A stretch of 64,000 nt of DNA. Source: an uncultured Candidatus Saccharibacteria bacterium. Its GTDB lineage: Bacteria; Patescibacteriota; Saccharimonadia; Saccharimonadales; Saccharimonadaceae. The notes beneath the pieces are model-generated. The model searched no databases and had not been told where the DNA came from. It saw nothing but the letters and a program-made list of their open reading frames with translations. This document shows positions 1 to 8,796 of the stretch, in pieces. The DNA lies in the NCBI GenBank assembly GCA_937981355.1, contig CALJPD010000012.1, forward strand, positions 62,001 to 126,000. Direction: 5' to 3'. The number at the start of each line of letters is the position of its first letter. Position 1 is the stretch's first letter. The position numbers and the translations under genes are program-made.

Positions 1-2
1 AG

Positions 3-437
3 GTGACGCAGCGTGTCGATATTGTCTACGACTCAGGCAACACAATGCATTATTTGGGCCTTCATGCCGACCCCAATGGAACAGTAATTGGGCGCATCCG
101 CCCCACATCTAGTCAAGGAACAATATCCTTGCCAGAGCGGGTATTTCGAGATTGCCCACGTGGCTGTAGTCGTTGGGAATCACCAGACGACCAGTCTGCC
201 CATGCCGGTCTGACGCGTGCTGATGATGTAGACAATGCCGTTAGTAGCTTCCTTCATCTCCCAACGTTTGGGCAACCAACTGCTCGCGATCTTTTTCTGC
301 AAGCTATTGCGCGTGATGCCCGCTGTATAACGCGCTCTCGCGGAAGTGTTGCGGAATTTGATGTAGTCTGTATTAATCAGAAGACTGGTGCTTTTTTGTA
401 TCGGTTGTCCGAAATATCATCAACCCACAACGACTAA
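3..437 (+). CDS. Hypothetical protein, possibly 5'-truncated by the window edge
   Basis: A 144-residue reading frame opens with GTG at the third base of the window, so the true start may lie upstream. I do not recognise the family. The product looks soluble, with no signal peptide or membrane segment, and three cysteines spaced along the chain (one pair in a CPRGC cluster around residue 51). Codon usage and the absence of a competing frame support coding. It is followed by a 336-base stretch without a gene that holds a series of hairpins. The neighbouring gene is convergent on the minus strand. Function unknown. Confidence 0.55.
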   Translation: MTQRVDIVYDSGNTMHYLGLHADPNGTVIGRIRPTSSQGTISLPERVFRDCPRGCSRWESPDDQSAHAGLTRADDVDNAVSSFLHLPTFGQPTARDLFLQAIARDARCITRSRGSVAEFDVVCINQKTGAFLYRLSEISSTHND

Positions 438-773
438 CCCCTCGACTGCAGCATTGCGTTAATGAGTTAAATAATAACTAATGTGTGAAGCTCTACCCCA
501 CCAGGATTTACCAAAGCAGCCTGAAAACGACCTACTGCTTTGAAACACTTCCGCAAAAAACGACACGGAAGCTTAGCCGGACGACCAGTCAATACCCAAA
601 AGTATTGGGCGTCTCGCGATAGATGTAGCTTCAAACTACAAGGTAATGGCTAGGCTCTCATCATTTTGTGGGAATATTAAGGAATTAGTCAGTCTAAAAA
701 TAAAGAGGGTTGTGAGCGCCTACTCCGTTTTGTTGATCCAACTATACCATCACATAAAACAGCCATAAATACT
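438..773. other. Gene-free interval with four consecutive hairpins
   Basis: No credible gene lies in these 336 bases. On the plus strand four stem-loops follow each other closely: 512-519 with 535-542 (8 bp), 548-553 with 566-571 (6 bp), 590-595 with 602-607 (6 bp, extended by 580-583 with 610-613), and 624-628 with 636-640 (5 bp). The first two loops share the string AAAACGAC. This could be a structured 3' UTR or a non-coding RNA. I tried to match tmRNA, RNase P and SRP RNA and could not. Confidence 0.4.
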
Positions 774-1379
774 CTAGCCCTTATCTTTGATCATTACTTT
801 CCTGTTTGATCTCACAAGAATTATACCAACGATGCCAACAAGCAACAGTACTACACCGCTAACGTAATCTGAATATACTTCAGGCCATGGCCGCACTATC
901 GAGTATGGTATTAGTTTTCGAGTCACAATAGGCTCGAGAATTGCCCCGATCGGCAGGATAAACCAGAATATACGCGATGACTTTTTTGGCAAAGCTGCAA
1001 TCCAGCCGCATACCCCTAGTAGTGCACATAGCACAAGAGCAGCAATGAACCAAAATGAATTCGCCATAAATATCGAGGAGTCATACACCCCAATAAGATA
1101 GCCAACGCCGTAATGGAGTAGCAGTGTGAGTTCTGCAATAGCAGCGCCACTGATCGCCGCTTTTACCAAGCCTTGAGACCTCCACCCTGCCAAGAATGGC
1201 AACGCCGCCCAGACGACACCTGCATTAAATAACTTACTAAATATCTTGCGGATACAAGAGTATAACTGCCACTGCCCTTCCATTTCTTGGGGGAAGTAGA
1301 TATTGCTGACAAGCGATAGTATTGCTAATGCAAGGGATAGGAGAATGACAGTCAGGTATTTATGGCGAAATGCGTGCAT
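774..1379 (-). CDS. Hypothetical polytopic membrane protein
   Basis: This is a 201-residue protein with about six hydrophobic segments separated by short loops and a basic C-terminal tail. I do not recognise the family. The start chosen is the ATG at 1379, because a TATGAT box sits exactly 6 bases before it, the arrangement seen at many genes here. An in-frame ATG at 1421 or TTG at 1463 would overlap the end of the upstream cinA-like gene and have no Shine-Dalgarno sequence. The gene follows the cinA-like gene directly on the same strand and may be co-transcribed with it as well as from its own promoter. It is probably an inner-membrane protein of unknown role. Confidence 0.6.
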   Translation of the reverse strand: MHAFRHKYLTVILLSLALAILSLVSNIYFPQEMEGQWQLYSCIRKIFSKLFNAGVVWAALPFLAGWRSQGLVKAAISGAAIAELTLLLHYGVGYLIGVYDSSIFMANSFWFIAALVLCALLGVCGWIAALPKKSSRIFWFILPIGAILEPIVTRKLIPYSIVRPWPEVYSDYVSGVVLLLVGIVGIILVRSNRKVMIKDKG

Positions 1380-1410
1380 GATTTGATCATAGGGAATTAT
1401 TGAGTTGCCG

Positions 1411-2253
1411 TCAATCTGCATTATCAACACGACATCTAACGATACTGACGCCGTATTCCTCAAGGAGGGTTGTCATCCTTTGAAACGCTATATCTAACAG
1501 AACGCCAATTTTTGCTTGGTTGTTTCCAGACGCCGTTAGTGTCACACCAATTCTTCCACCTTCTTGACGAATTGGACGAGTCTTTACGTACACGTCCACG
1601 AATTCACGAGTCAGTACAGCAGATGCCTCTGCAAGGACCGACTCATCATTTGTGCTCGTCATGATCGTCATCGTTCTTAAAAATCCGCTACCGAGGCGGC
1701 GCTTCAAAATATCAGATGCGTACTCACTGACTATAGCGCGAACCTCTGTAGGAACACCCGGAAGACACAGAACAGACATCGTATCATCTACATCAATAAC
1801 GACCGCTGGTGCAGCACCAACCGGATTATAGATTGGCACTGCCCCGGTGGGCAGCAAAGCCATCTTTTTGCGAGCATTCCTTGCTGATACAGACACATCC
1901 CGCTCAACTATTCCTTGTGACTCCAAGTCAGAATATCGTTTCTGGATATATTCAATTGCAGTTTGATTAATCTCGAGCGGCAACTCAAGGGCACGAGCAA
2001 CTGACTCGACAGTTCGGTCATCAATTGTCGGACCAAGACCTCCAATGGTAAAAATTAAATCTGGCTCCGTACGTATGCAATATGCCAACGCGTCTTGTAT
2101 TGCAATTGGGTCATCGTGTACCGTAACTACCGTCGTAACCAGCGCACCACGACCAGCAATTTGTGTGCAAAGCCAGTGAGAATTAGTATCGAGTGTGCTT
2201 CCGTTGAGCACCTCATCGCCTATTGTGATGATAGCTCCTCGCCTGCGAGGCAT
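1411..2253 (-). CDS. cinA: CinA-type molybdopterin-binding (MoCF) domain protein
   Basis: The product has 280 residues and corresponds to the N-terminal half of CinA, the MoaB/Mog-like fold (COG1058). The start reads as the family does (AIITIGDEVLNGSTLDTN, residues 7-24) and the signature GGLGPTIDD lies at 71-79. Full-length CinA of about 410 residues also has a C-terminal nicotinamide-mononucleotide amidase domain, which is absent. In the family the N-terminal domain carries ADP-ribose pyrophosphatase activity, so pyridine-nucleotide housekeeping is a reasonable but unproven role. The ATG at 2253 has a good Shine-Dalgarno sequence (AAAGGAG) and a TATAAT box 17 bases upstream, so this gene has a short conventional leader. 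Confidence 0.85.
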   Translation of the reverse strand: MPRRRGAIITIGDEVLNGSTLDTNSHWLCTQIAGRGALVTTVVTVHDDPIAIQDALAYCIRTEPDLIFTIGGLGPTIDDRTVESVARALELPLEINQTAIEYIQKRYSDLESQGIVERDVSVSARNARKKMALLPTGAVPIYNPVGAAPAVVIDVDDTMSVLCLPGVPTEVRAIVSEYASDILKRRLGSGFLRTMTIMTSTNDESVLAEASAVLTREFVDVYVKTRPIRQEGGRIGVTLTASGNNQAKIGVLLDIAFQRMTTLLEEYGVSIVRCRVDNAD

Positions 2254-2344
2254 ATGTACTCCTTTTCTCTATTATACTGGATGGCTAGTTTAAATAGTAG
2301 TTCTTTATTTTAGATGCAAGTAAATAGCTACAGTTATATCTTGA

Positions 2345-3781
2345 TTAATACACCACCCCAGCGGGCAACGTCGCTGGCACGACTGGCGTTTCATCTTCGA
2401 TTGATGCACACGGGTATGAACAGTAGTCAACCGACAGGAATCCAGCTGATCGGTAATTGCCACTGGCCTTCGCCCCACCAAATGGTGCCGCAGTCGTTGC
2501 GCCAGTCAGTGGCTGGTTCCAGTTGATGATGCCTGCCTTTGTTCGCTGGTAGAATGCTTCGTATCGTGCACGCTCACGAGTAACGATGCCAGCAGCAAGA
2601 CCAAACTGTGTTGCGTTTGCTTGGGTAATTGCTTCAGCCAGGGTCTGCACTGTCGACACCTGAAGGAGTGGCCCAAAGATTTCTTCATCTGGTAATAGCA
2701 CACCAGTGACATCGATTAATCCAGGACTGACAAAGTTATCGCCAAGCGTCGGGATTGGTTCAGCAGGAACGAGAACATGTGCGCCAGCTGAGACGGCAGC
2801 ATGGTACTTGTCAAAGAAATGACGAACCGCTCCATAGTCAACCAACGGCCCCATGAAAGGCGTTGGATTGGTATCGAACTGATTGCCAACGACAATACTC
2901 TCAACCGCTTGCCGAAGTGCAGGAATAAATTCGTCTGCAATCGCCGCATTAACGATAAGCCGCCGCGCCGATGAGCAGCGTTGGCCGCTTGAAATATAGC
3001 CGGACTGCACCGCAATGTGCACTGCGAGGCGTACATCATCATAGTCCCAGATGACAAGTGGGCTATTGCCACCCATTTCGAGGGCGCAGATCTTATCTGG
3101 TGCACCGGCAAGCTGTTTCTCGATTGACACGCCAGCCGCTCGACTACCGATGAAAAGGACGCCGTTTACCTGAGAATGTGCAATGAGTTTTTGCGCTACG
3201 TCGCCATCGCCATGAATAACCTGAAGCACCCCATCTGGCAGTCCAGCCTGTTGCCAGAGTTGCGCGTAGTACTCACCAGCATATGGCACTTTTTCACTTG
3301 GTTTGAAAATCACAGTATTGCCAGCAAGAAGAGCAGGCATGACATGGCTATTTGGCATGCTCATTGGGAAGTTATACGGCCCCAGCACTGCCATAACACC
3401 GTGAGGCCGATAACGCGTCACCGACTGGCGTCCATTGACTTGTTTCGTCACTGTCTGAGCCCGTTGATCATAGGCGTCGAAGACCGCCTGTACTTTATTA
3501 CCAAGTGATTTGACTTCAGTGCGTGCTTCCCAGAGTGGCTTGCCATTATCCTGCGAAATAATGCGTGCAGCATCTTCGCTATGTGTCGTTACTTGATCGG
3601 CAAAGGCGCGGATAATGTCTTTGCGTGCATCAAGCGGTGTCGCTTCCCATGTTCGCTGTGCACACGTTGCGGCAGAAACAGCCTGTGTGATTGCAGCGTC
3701 ATCCGCAAGGTGTCCAGACCAGATTGGTTCGTTGGTGGCAGGGTTACGGGATATTATGCGTTGATCGACACTCATGTTCAT
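2345..3781 (-). CDS. astD: NAD(P)-dependent aldehyde dehydrogenase, AstD-like
   Basis: The 478-residue protein is an aldehyde dehydrogenase most like succinylglutamate-semialdehyde dehydrogenase (AstD), which oxidises N-succinylglutamate semialdehyde in arginine catabolism. Landmarks are GPYNFP with the oxyanion Asn137, the coenzyme Lys160 in IFKPSE, the general base Glu235 in ALEMGGN, and the catalytic nucleophile Cys269 in GQRCSSARR. The C-terminal part matches AstD closely (NWNQPLTGAT, APFGGAKASGN). No other arginine-succinyltransferase gene is nearby, so the natural substrate may be a different semialdehyde. The start ATGAAC is preceded by AAGAGG. It is followed on the minus strand by the cinA-like gene. 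Confidence 0.8.
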   Translation of the reverse strand: MNMSVDQRIISRNPATNEPIWSGHLADDAAITQAVSAATCAQRTWEATPLDARKDIIRAFADQVTTHSEDAARIISQDNGKPLWEARTEVKSLGNKVQAVFDAYDQRAQTVTKQVNGRQSVTRYRPHGVMAVLGPYNFPMSMPNSHVMPALLAGNTVIFKPSEKVPYAGEYYAQLWQQAGLPDGVLQVIHGDGDVAQKLIAHSQVNGVLFIGSRAAGVSIEKQLAGAPDKICALEMGGNSPLVIWDYDDVRLAVHIAVQSGYISSGQRCSSARRLIVNAAIADEFIPALRQAVESIVVGNQFDTNPTPFMGPLVDYGAVRHFFDKYHAAVSAGAHVLVPAEPIPTLGDNFVSPGLIDVTGVLLPDEEIFGPLLQVSTVQTLAEAITQANATQFGLAAGIVTRERARYEAFYQRTKAGIINWNQPLTGATTAAPFGGAKASGNYRSAGFLSVDYCSYPCASIEDETPVVPATLPAGVVY

Positions 3782-3864
3782 TAACCTCTTTCTTCCTCTA
3801 TTTTATTGAGGCATGACAAAGAAATCAATTGCTATAGATAGCAGATACACTTCCCCGCAACGCT

Positions 3865-5463
3865 TTATTGCCAATCCACCGTATATTCATTGCGTAACAT
3901 TGCAGTAATTGTGCGAGCTTGTAGGGTAGTTTTTGTCCCAGGATTAAGAATGCCGTGAGGGTCGAAGAGCTGCTTGATTTGCTGGTAGAGAGCTGTAAGA
4001 TCTGGGTTTTGCGCGGCGCGCACAAAACGAGTTTTGAGCCGACCCTCACCACCACTCATCACCAAATGGCCGTCGTATAGCGCAAGCAGCTTGGCGAGTT
4101 CGTCATAGAGCTTGAAGATTTTTTGCTTATCGCTCACTTTACGCAGCGAGAGACGTGGATAAATACCATAAAGATTCAGGCTAGGATGGCCAGCGAGAGG
4201 TAGCGGTAACTGCAGTGCGCGCGCCAGTGGTGCTAAAGCTCGTATAAACTCTTCAAAGCGCTGTGGCGGCACATAAAATCCCTCGAATAAGCGCGGTGCC
4301 CCAACATGTGCGGCATCGGGCCAGCGATAGTTATCAAGCGCAGTAAACCCCACCGCAATATCATCGTCATCATTATCCTCTGCGATTGAAACAGTAGTAT
4401 CGCCCACTAATTGCAGTTGCTCAAGCTTAGCCTGCTTGCGAGCACGCGTCCGGTTATTAAAATCATCAAGCATCACGAGCAAAACTGCCTGTGGTGTAAA
4501 CTGCTGGGCAGCCGCTTCGTAAAAAGCATATTTTTTGCCATCACGGCGGAGTTGCTCAAAAATCGCTGCATCAATATATTCAAGTCGAGCAGGCTGCAAA
4601 GCATCAATCGTGTCAATCGCTGCTCGTGCATCCTCTCCACTACGAAACACTAAAGCTCCCATCGTCTGCCGAAAGCTAAAAAACTCCGTCTTAAGAATTA
4701 GCTCATCAATAATACCGAGCGTCCCCTCACTTCCAATTAACAACGGTCCCAGGTCAAACGTCCCGTCCGGTTGCTTAACCCGCGCAATACCACTGTAACC
4801 AGAAGCGTCATTGGGATCAATCTGCTCGATCAACGATGCATTATCAGCGATAATCGCGTCGACACCACGATAGATATCGCCTTCAAGTCCAGGCAAATCC
4901 TTGCGTCGACTGAGCTCGCGCCGTGAGAGACGCTCTGTCTGCATAACGTCGCCGTTGGCAAGCACGACTTCAAGCTGATCGATTGCCTCAGCAAAGTCAG
5001 TCGTACGACTCAATGTTGTTCCACGGACACCTGCTGCCAAAACACCACCGACTGTACCCCGTTGGTTAGCTAGTGGCCCAACACCAGCACCCTGCATACT
5101 CAGTGCTACAGTCAGGTTATGCGCCAGCACACCTGGCTGAACACGAACTCGCTGCGATTTACCATCATATTCAAAGATCGTGTCGAGGGCTGTCGTATCG
5201 AGCAGTATCCCCTGGCCCACGGCACCACCCAGCGCACCACAGCCAGCGCCGCGTGTAACGACTGGTATCGTGTGGCCTTTTTCGGCCATTTGCCAGGCAA
5301 AACGGGTGATCTTGCGAATATCACTCACAACGCGCGGCACTACCACGAGTTCTGGCGTTGCCGCTAGAATACCGGCATCTGCACTGACTGACGCACGCCA
5401 ATCGGCCCGAGTCGAAACAGACCCGGCAATATGACTGCGTAAATAATTTGCAATTTTACTCAC
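3865..5463 (-). CDS. FAD-binding oxidoreductase, GlcD/D-lactate dehydrogenase type
   Basis: A 532-residue flavoprotein of the vanillyl-alcohol-oxidase fold (FAD_binding_4 followed by FAD-oxidase C). The FAD pyrophosphate loop reads RGAGCGALGG (71-80), and TVGGVLAAGVRG (137-148) is the second FAD-contacting stretch. The ending LFDPHGILNPGTK is the classic C-terminal motif of GlcD and D-lactate dehydrogenases. The likely reaction is oxidation of a 2-hydroxy acid such as D-lactate or glycolate with electron transfer to a carrier; the exact substrate cannot be read from sequence. There are no membrane segments. It starts with GTG behind the Shine-Dalgarno-like GGGGGAAGT and is divergent from recG, sharing a short intergenic region. 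Confidence 0.8.
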   Translation of the reverse strand: MSKIANYLRSHIAGSVSTRADWRASVSADAGILAATPELVVVPRVVSDIRKITRFAWQMAEKGHTIPVVTRGAGCGALGGAVGQGILLDTTALDTIFEYDGKSQRVRVQPGVLAHNLTVALSMQGAGVGPLANQRGTVGGVLAAGVRGTTLSRTTDFAEAIDQLEVVLANGDVMQTERLSRRELSRRKDLPGLEGDIYRGVDAIIADNASLIEQIDPNDASGYSGIARVKQPDGTFDLGPLLIGSEGTLGIIDELILKTEFFSFRQTMGALVFRSGEDARAAIDTIDALQPARLEYIDAAIFEQLRRDGKKYAFYEAAAQQFTPQAVLLVMLDDFNNRTRARKQAKLEQLQLVGDTTVSIAEDNDDDDIAVGFTALDNYRWPDAAHVGAPRLFEGFYVPPQRFEEFIRALAPLARALQLPLPLAGHPSLNLYGIYPRLSLRKVSDKQKIFKLYDELAKLLALYDGHLVMSGGEGRLKTRFVRAAQNPDLTALYQQIKQLFDPHGILNPGTKTTLQARTITAMLRNEYTVDWQ

Positions 5464-5526
5464 ACTTCCCCCGTTAGCTTACTGCTTATACTATAGCACA
5501 GGGCAGCGCATTTACACCAGGTGCGG

Positions 5527-5541
5527 TACAATAAAAATGTG
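5527..5541 (+). promoter_or_regulatory. -10 box abutting the recG start (leaderless promoter)
   Basis: TACAAT lies at 5527-5532 and the GTG start of recG at 5539, a gap of 6 bases. Transcription should therefore begin on the start codon. There is no room for a Shine-Dalgarno sequence between the two. Confidence 0.6.
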
Positions 5542-7569
5542 AACTTATCGACACAGCTCTCTCAAATCAAAGGCGTTGGGCCAAAAACAGCTGAGCAACT
5601 AGCTCAGGCTGGGCTCTTGACTGTCAATGACCTCATCATGTTTTTGCCACGCAAGCACGATGATTTTACTGCGGCGAGCTCAATCGCAACCCTGACACCA
5701 GGCAATGTGACGATCACGGCGCGCTGCGAATCGATCAGCACGCGCGCGGTGCGGCGTGGTCTCCGCATTACCACAGCAGTACTGGCAGATAGCTCGGGTA
5801 AGCTCAATGCTGTGTGGTTTAACCAGCCATATCGAGTACAGCAGCTTGCGAGTGGGGATGAATGTTACTTTCGGGGACAATTTGAGTATAAGAATGGCCG
5901 CTACCAACTCACCAACCCAAGTGCCGAGCGCGTCAAAGAGCTTGTCCATCATGACACCAACCTGCTGCCCATCTACCACGCAGTACACGGCCTCAAAAGC
6001 CAACTGGTGCGCAAACTACTCACTGAGCTACGACCACTGATAACAATGCTGCCCGAGACACTCCCCTCGCACATTGTTGCACACGAAGGCTTAATGAGCC
6101 GGAGCGAGGCGCTGCTTGCGATGCATTTCCCTACCACATCAGAGGATGTCGCAAGAGCACGCCAGCGCTTTGCCTTTGAGGAACTCTTTAGCTTGCTGCT
6201 TGCTAGTCAGCTCAATCGCCAGGCGCATGCTCAGCTCCAGGGCTATGTCATACCGTTTGAGCAAGCTATCGTGAAGTCATTTGTGAGTGCTCTACCCTTT
6301 ACTCTCACAGACGATCAGCGCCGAGCGGCCTGGGATATCCTGCAAGACTTTCAGCGTAGTACACCAATGAATCGCCTCCTCCAAGGTGACGTGGGTAGTG
6401 GCAAAACAGTGGTCGCTGGCCTGGCCGCTCGCCAGGCTGCCAGTGCTGGCTACCAAACCGCCTTGATGGCACCGACAGAGATTCTTGCCCGTCAGCACGC
6501 CGCCACGCTCGATGCATTACTTACTCCCTTTGGCGTCAAAGTTGGGCTACTGACTGGCAGCGTGACTGGTGCTATGCGTAGTGAGCTTGTGCAGCGAATT
6601 GCACGCGGCGAGGTAGATGTCGTAGTAGGAACGCACGCACTCATCCAAGACTCGGTGAATTTTGCACGGCTTGGCTTTGTGGTAATTGACGAGCAGCATC
6701 GCTTTGGCGTGACGCAGCGCCAGAAGCTCCTTGATAAATCCGGCCATATGCCTCACCTACTTGCTATGACAGCGACACCGATCCCCCGCAGCCTTGCCCT
6801 GACCGTCTATGGCGAGCTTGATATTAGCATTATTAGCCAGCGCCCGGCGGGTCGCCAGCCGATCATCACCAAAATTATTTCTCCCGCCTCGCGCCCAGCC
6901 CTGTACCAACGCGTCACGAAGGAGCTCGAGGCCGGCAGCCAAGCCTATGTCGTCTGCAGCCTCATCGATGACAACCCAGACAATGACGCGCGCAGTGTTG
7001 AGACAACTGTGCGCCATCTCAAGAGTAGCACCTTAGGCCGGTGGCGAATTGGTCTGCTTCACGGCAAGATGAAGCCTGCTGACAAAGAACGAGTGATGCA
7101 AGAATTTCACCAGCATGTATATGATATTCTCGTGAGTACCACAGTAGTAGAAGTTGGTGTTGATGTGCCAAATGCGACAGTAATGATGATCGAGGATGCC
7201 GAGCGATTTGGTCTTGCCCAGCTCCACCAGCTGCGTGGCCGAGTCGGGCGTGGCGCACGCCAGAGCTACTGCTATCTTTTGCTTAATAACCACAGTAGGC
7301 CGAGCCAGCGTCTGCGCGAGGTGGAGGCTTCTAGCGACGGCTTTCACTTAGCAGAAGTCGACATGCAGCTCCGCGGCCCAGGCGAAATTTACGGCAAAGC
7401 TCAGCATGGCGCGCTCAATCTGCGCATTGCGAGCCTAGCTGACAGCAAGGCAATCGCCCGAGCCCAAAAAGCAGCGCAAGCCTTTATCGCGAGTGGTGAT
7501 TCACTCGAACACTACCCGGAGCTCCAGGCAGCCGTGCAACGCAATCAACGACTCACGACACTTAATTAA
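5539..7569 (+). CDS. recG: ATP-dependent DNA helicase RecG
   Basis: The 676-residue protein matches RecG, which reverses stalled replication forks and branch-migrates Holliday junctions. An N-terminal helix-hairpin-helix-like segment (IKGVGPKTAEQL) and wedge OB domain precede the two helicase lobes. Walker A is GDVGSGKT near residue 283, the DEAH-type box reads DEQHRFG near 384, and lobe 2 carries the RGRVGRG motif. Its length is normal for the family. I use the GTG at 5539 rather than the GTG at 5521, because the TACAAT box lies between them. Divergent from the FAD oxidoreductase; no clear terminator follows. Confidence 0.95.
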   Translation: MNLSTQLSQIKGVGPKTAEQLAQAGLLTVNDLIMFLPRKHDDFTAASSIATLTPGNVTITARCESISTRAVRRGLRITTAVLADSSGKLNAVWFNQPYRVQQLASGDECYFRGQFEYKNGRYQLTNPSAERVKELVHHDTNLLPIYHAVHGLKSQLVRKLLTELRPLITMLPETLPSHIVAHEGLMSRSEALLAMHFPTTSEDVARARQRFAFEELFSLLLASQLNRQAHAQLQGYVIPFEQAIVKSFVSALPFTLTDDQRRAAWDILQDFQRSTPMNRLLQGDVGSGKTVVAGLAARQAASAGYQTALMAPTEILARQHAATLDALLTPFGVKVGLLTGSVTGAMRSELVQRIARGEVDVVVGTHALIQDSVNFARLGFVVIDEQHRFGVTQRQKLLDKSGHMPHLLAMTATPIPRSLALTVYGELDISIISQRPAGRQPIITKIISPASRPALYQRVTKELEAGSQAYVVCSLIDDNPDNDARSVETTVRHLKSSTLGRWRIGLLHGKMKPADKERVMQEFHQHVYDILVSTTVVEVGVDVPNATVMMIEDAERFGLAQLHQLRGRVGRGARQSYCYLLLNNHSRPSQRLREVEASSDGFHLAEVDMQLRGPGEIYGKAQHGALNLRIASLADSKAIARAQKAAQAFIASGDSLEHYPELQAAVQRNQRLTTLN

Positions 7570-7977
7570 GCTGAGGTGATCTTACCTATTTATAATTCTA
7601 CCTTTTTCATTCTCTCCGTTCTCGCCCATTTAGGGTTGGGAATGTCATTTTAGAGTATTTCGCCCACATTCCAAACCTTCTCCTCATAGTAATCTTTATC
7701 ATTTCATCTAATGAAGTGCAGCTATTGTTTGTTACATAAAGTCATCAAATCTATATAGTATGAGGAATACTAGGTATGCGTAGTATTTTCGGAGAAGAAA
7801 CGCAAGAGCGGGTGGACAAGCAAAATCAATCAGACCTCTCCTACTCGCATAGCATCAGCTCGCTACACCCCACTGAACAGCATGGAATACCATCAAAATA
7901 ATGAAACGTGGATAATCTCGACAAAACATCCATAGTAACGATTCAGCCACGCCAAAATCTGCTATACTATATGAGAT
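7570..7977. other. Gene-free interval with one long imperfect inverted repeat
   Basis: No convincing gene occupies these 408 bases. After recG there is an inverted repeat with arms around AGGGTTGGGAATGT (about 7630-7643) and ACATTCCAAACCTT (about 7669-7682), about 14 pairs with one mismatch, lacking the U-run of a normal terminator. A smaller hairpin (AATACT with AGTATT) lies near 7767-7788. The right end holds the promoter of the next gene. Confidence 0.4.
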
Positions 7978-7980
7978 ATG
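7963..7980 (+). promoter_or_regulatory. -10 box abutting the start at 7978
   Basis: TATACT lies at 7963-7968 and the ATG at 7978, leaving 9 bases. This fits the leaderless pattern of the window. Confidence 0.5.
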
Positions 7981-8796
7981 TACAGTGGAACAACCTTTCG
8001 AGACCAGTCGGGGCACTTGGTTGGTGTTCATCAGCGAATCAACCAGATCGCACGGCGCGACCTTGGCCAGATGTGCAGCCACCATGTCGCCATTCTTCAC
8101 TTCCCAAGCTCGCGCGACATTCTCCATTTTGAGGGCAATAACGGTCCCGACGGTATCAAACGCAAAAGCCCTAGCGTCGATGAACCCTGGCACTACATCG
8201 ACCCTACCAAGCCAGACGACCGCGACCTCGTCGTTATGATTCTCGATCATCATTACAATCTTGTCCAAGCACTACGCCAAAATAACACAGTGCGTGCCGC
8301 CTTTGAGGCAGCGTGGATGTCGCACGCTATCGTCGATGGCCTCACGCCGGCTCATCACTATCCACTAAGTGATAAAATTGAGGAACTCTGGGGTCGTCCC
8401 AAAGAGGAGCGCCTTACTGTCTTAGATAAGAACTTCATTCACGGGACGACGGGGCTCGATACCATCAACAAAAACTGGGAATACTGGGGGGCGAAAGGCG
8501 TCTTTGCAACGCATATTCTCTTCGAGCTTGGCGTGGCCGCCTCGATGCGCACTGCCCGTTTTGCAGACACCTGCCCATCGCCCGAGTGGGTAGCTGAGGC
8601 AGAGCAACTCGGTCTGGAGACAATCTTTTTGCGAGCAGTGCAGCGGGTGTATGCACTTGATATGTATCACACTTTTTGGCGTAATGGCTGGACGACGGGC
8701 TTAGCCTTGCAGACGCGCAATGAACTCATCCCAGAGATTATTCGCACTGTTACCTTCGCGTGGTACAGTGCACTATGTGAGGCTTATCCATTATGA
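7978..8796 (+). CDS. Hypothetical protein, possible Zn-phospholipase C/P1-nuclease fold
   Basis: The product has 272 residues, no signal peptide and many histidines. Two segments resemble the zinc-dependent phospholipase C / S1-P1 nuclease superfamily: DEPWHYIDP, and SHAIVDGLTPAHHYP, which recalls the HxxxD...PxH metal-ligand helix of that fold. The match is by eye and the rest of the chain is not recognisable, so the call is tentative. The stop codon overlaps the ATG of rsmD (ATGA), so the two are translationally coupled. The absence of an export signal is unusual for secreted enzymes of this fold and suggests a cytoplasmic role, or only a distant relationship. Confidence 0.5.
   Translation: MYSGTTFRDQSGHLVGVHQRINQIARRDLGQMCSHHVAILHFPSSRDILHFEGNNGPDGIKRKSPSVDEPWHYIDPTKPDDRDLVVMILDHHYNLVQALRQNNTVRAAFEAAWMSHAIVDGLTPAHHYPLSDKIEELWGRPKEERLTVLDKNFIHGTTGLDTINKNWEYWGAKGVFATHILFELGVAASMRTARFADTCPSPEWVAEAEQLGLETIFLRAVQRVYALDMYHTFWRNGWTTGLALQTRNELIPEIIRTVTFAWYSALCEAYPL

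Noticed and set aside
438..773. tmRNA in the hairpin-rich spacer
   Set aside because: The run of hairpins after TAA-rich sequence recalled tmRNA pseudoknots, but there is no tRNA-like acceptor/T arm, no GGTTCGA-type loop and no ANDENYALAA-like tag.
7855..8268. 137-residue minus-strand frame
   Set aside because: Antisense to the 7978-8796 gene, which has a promoter and is coupled to rsmD.
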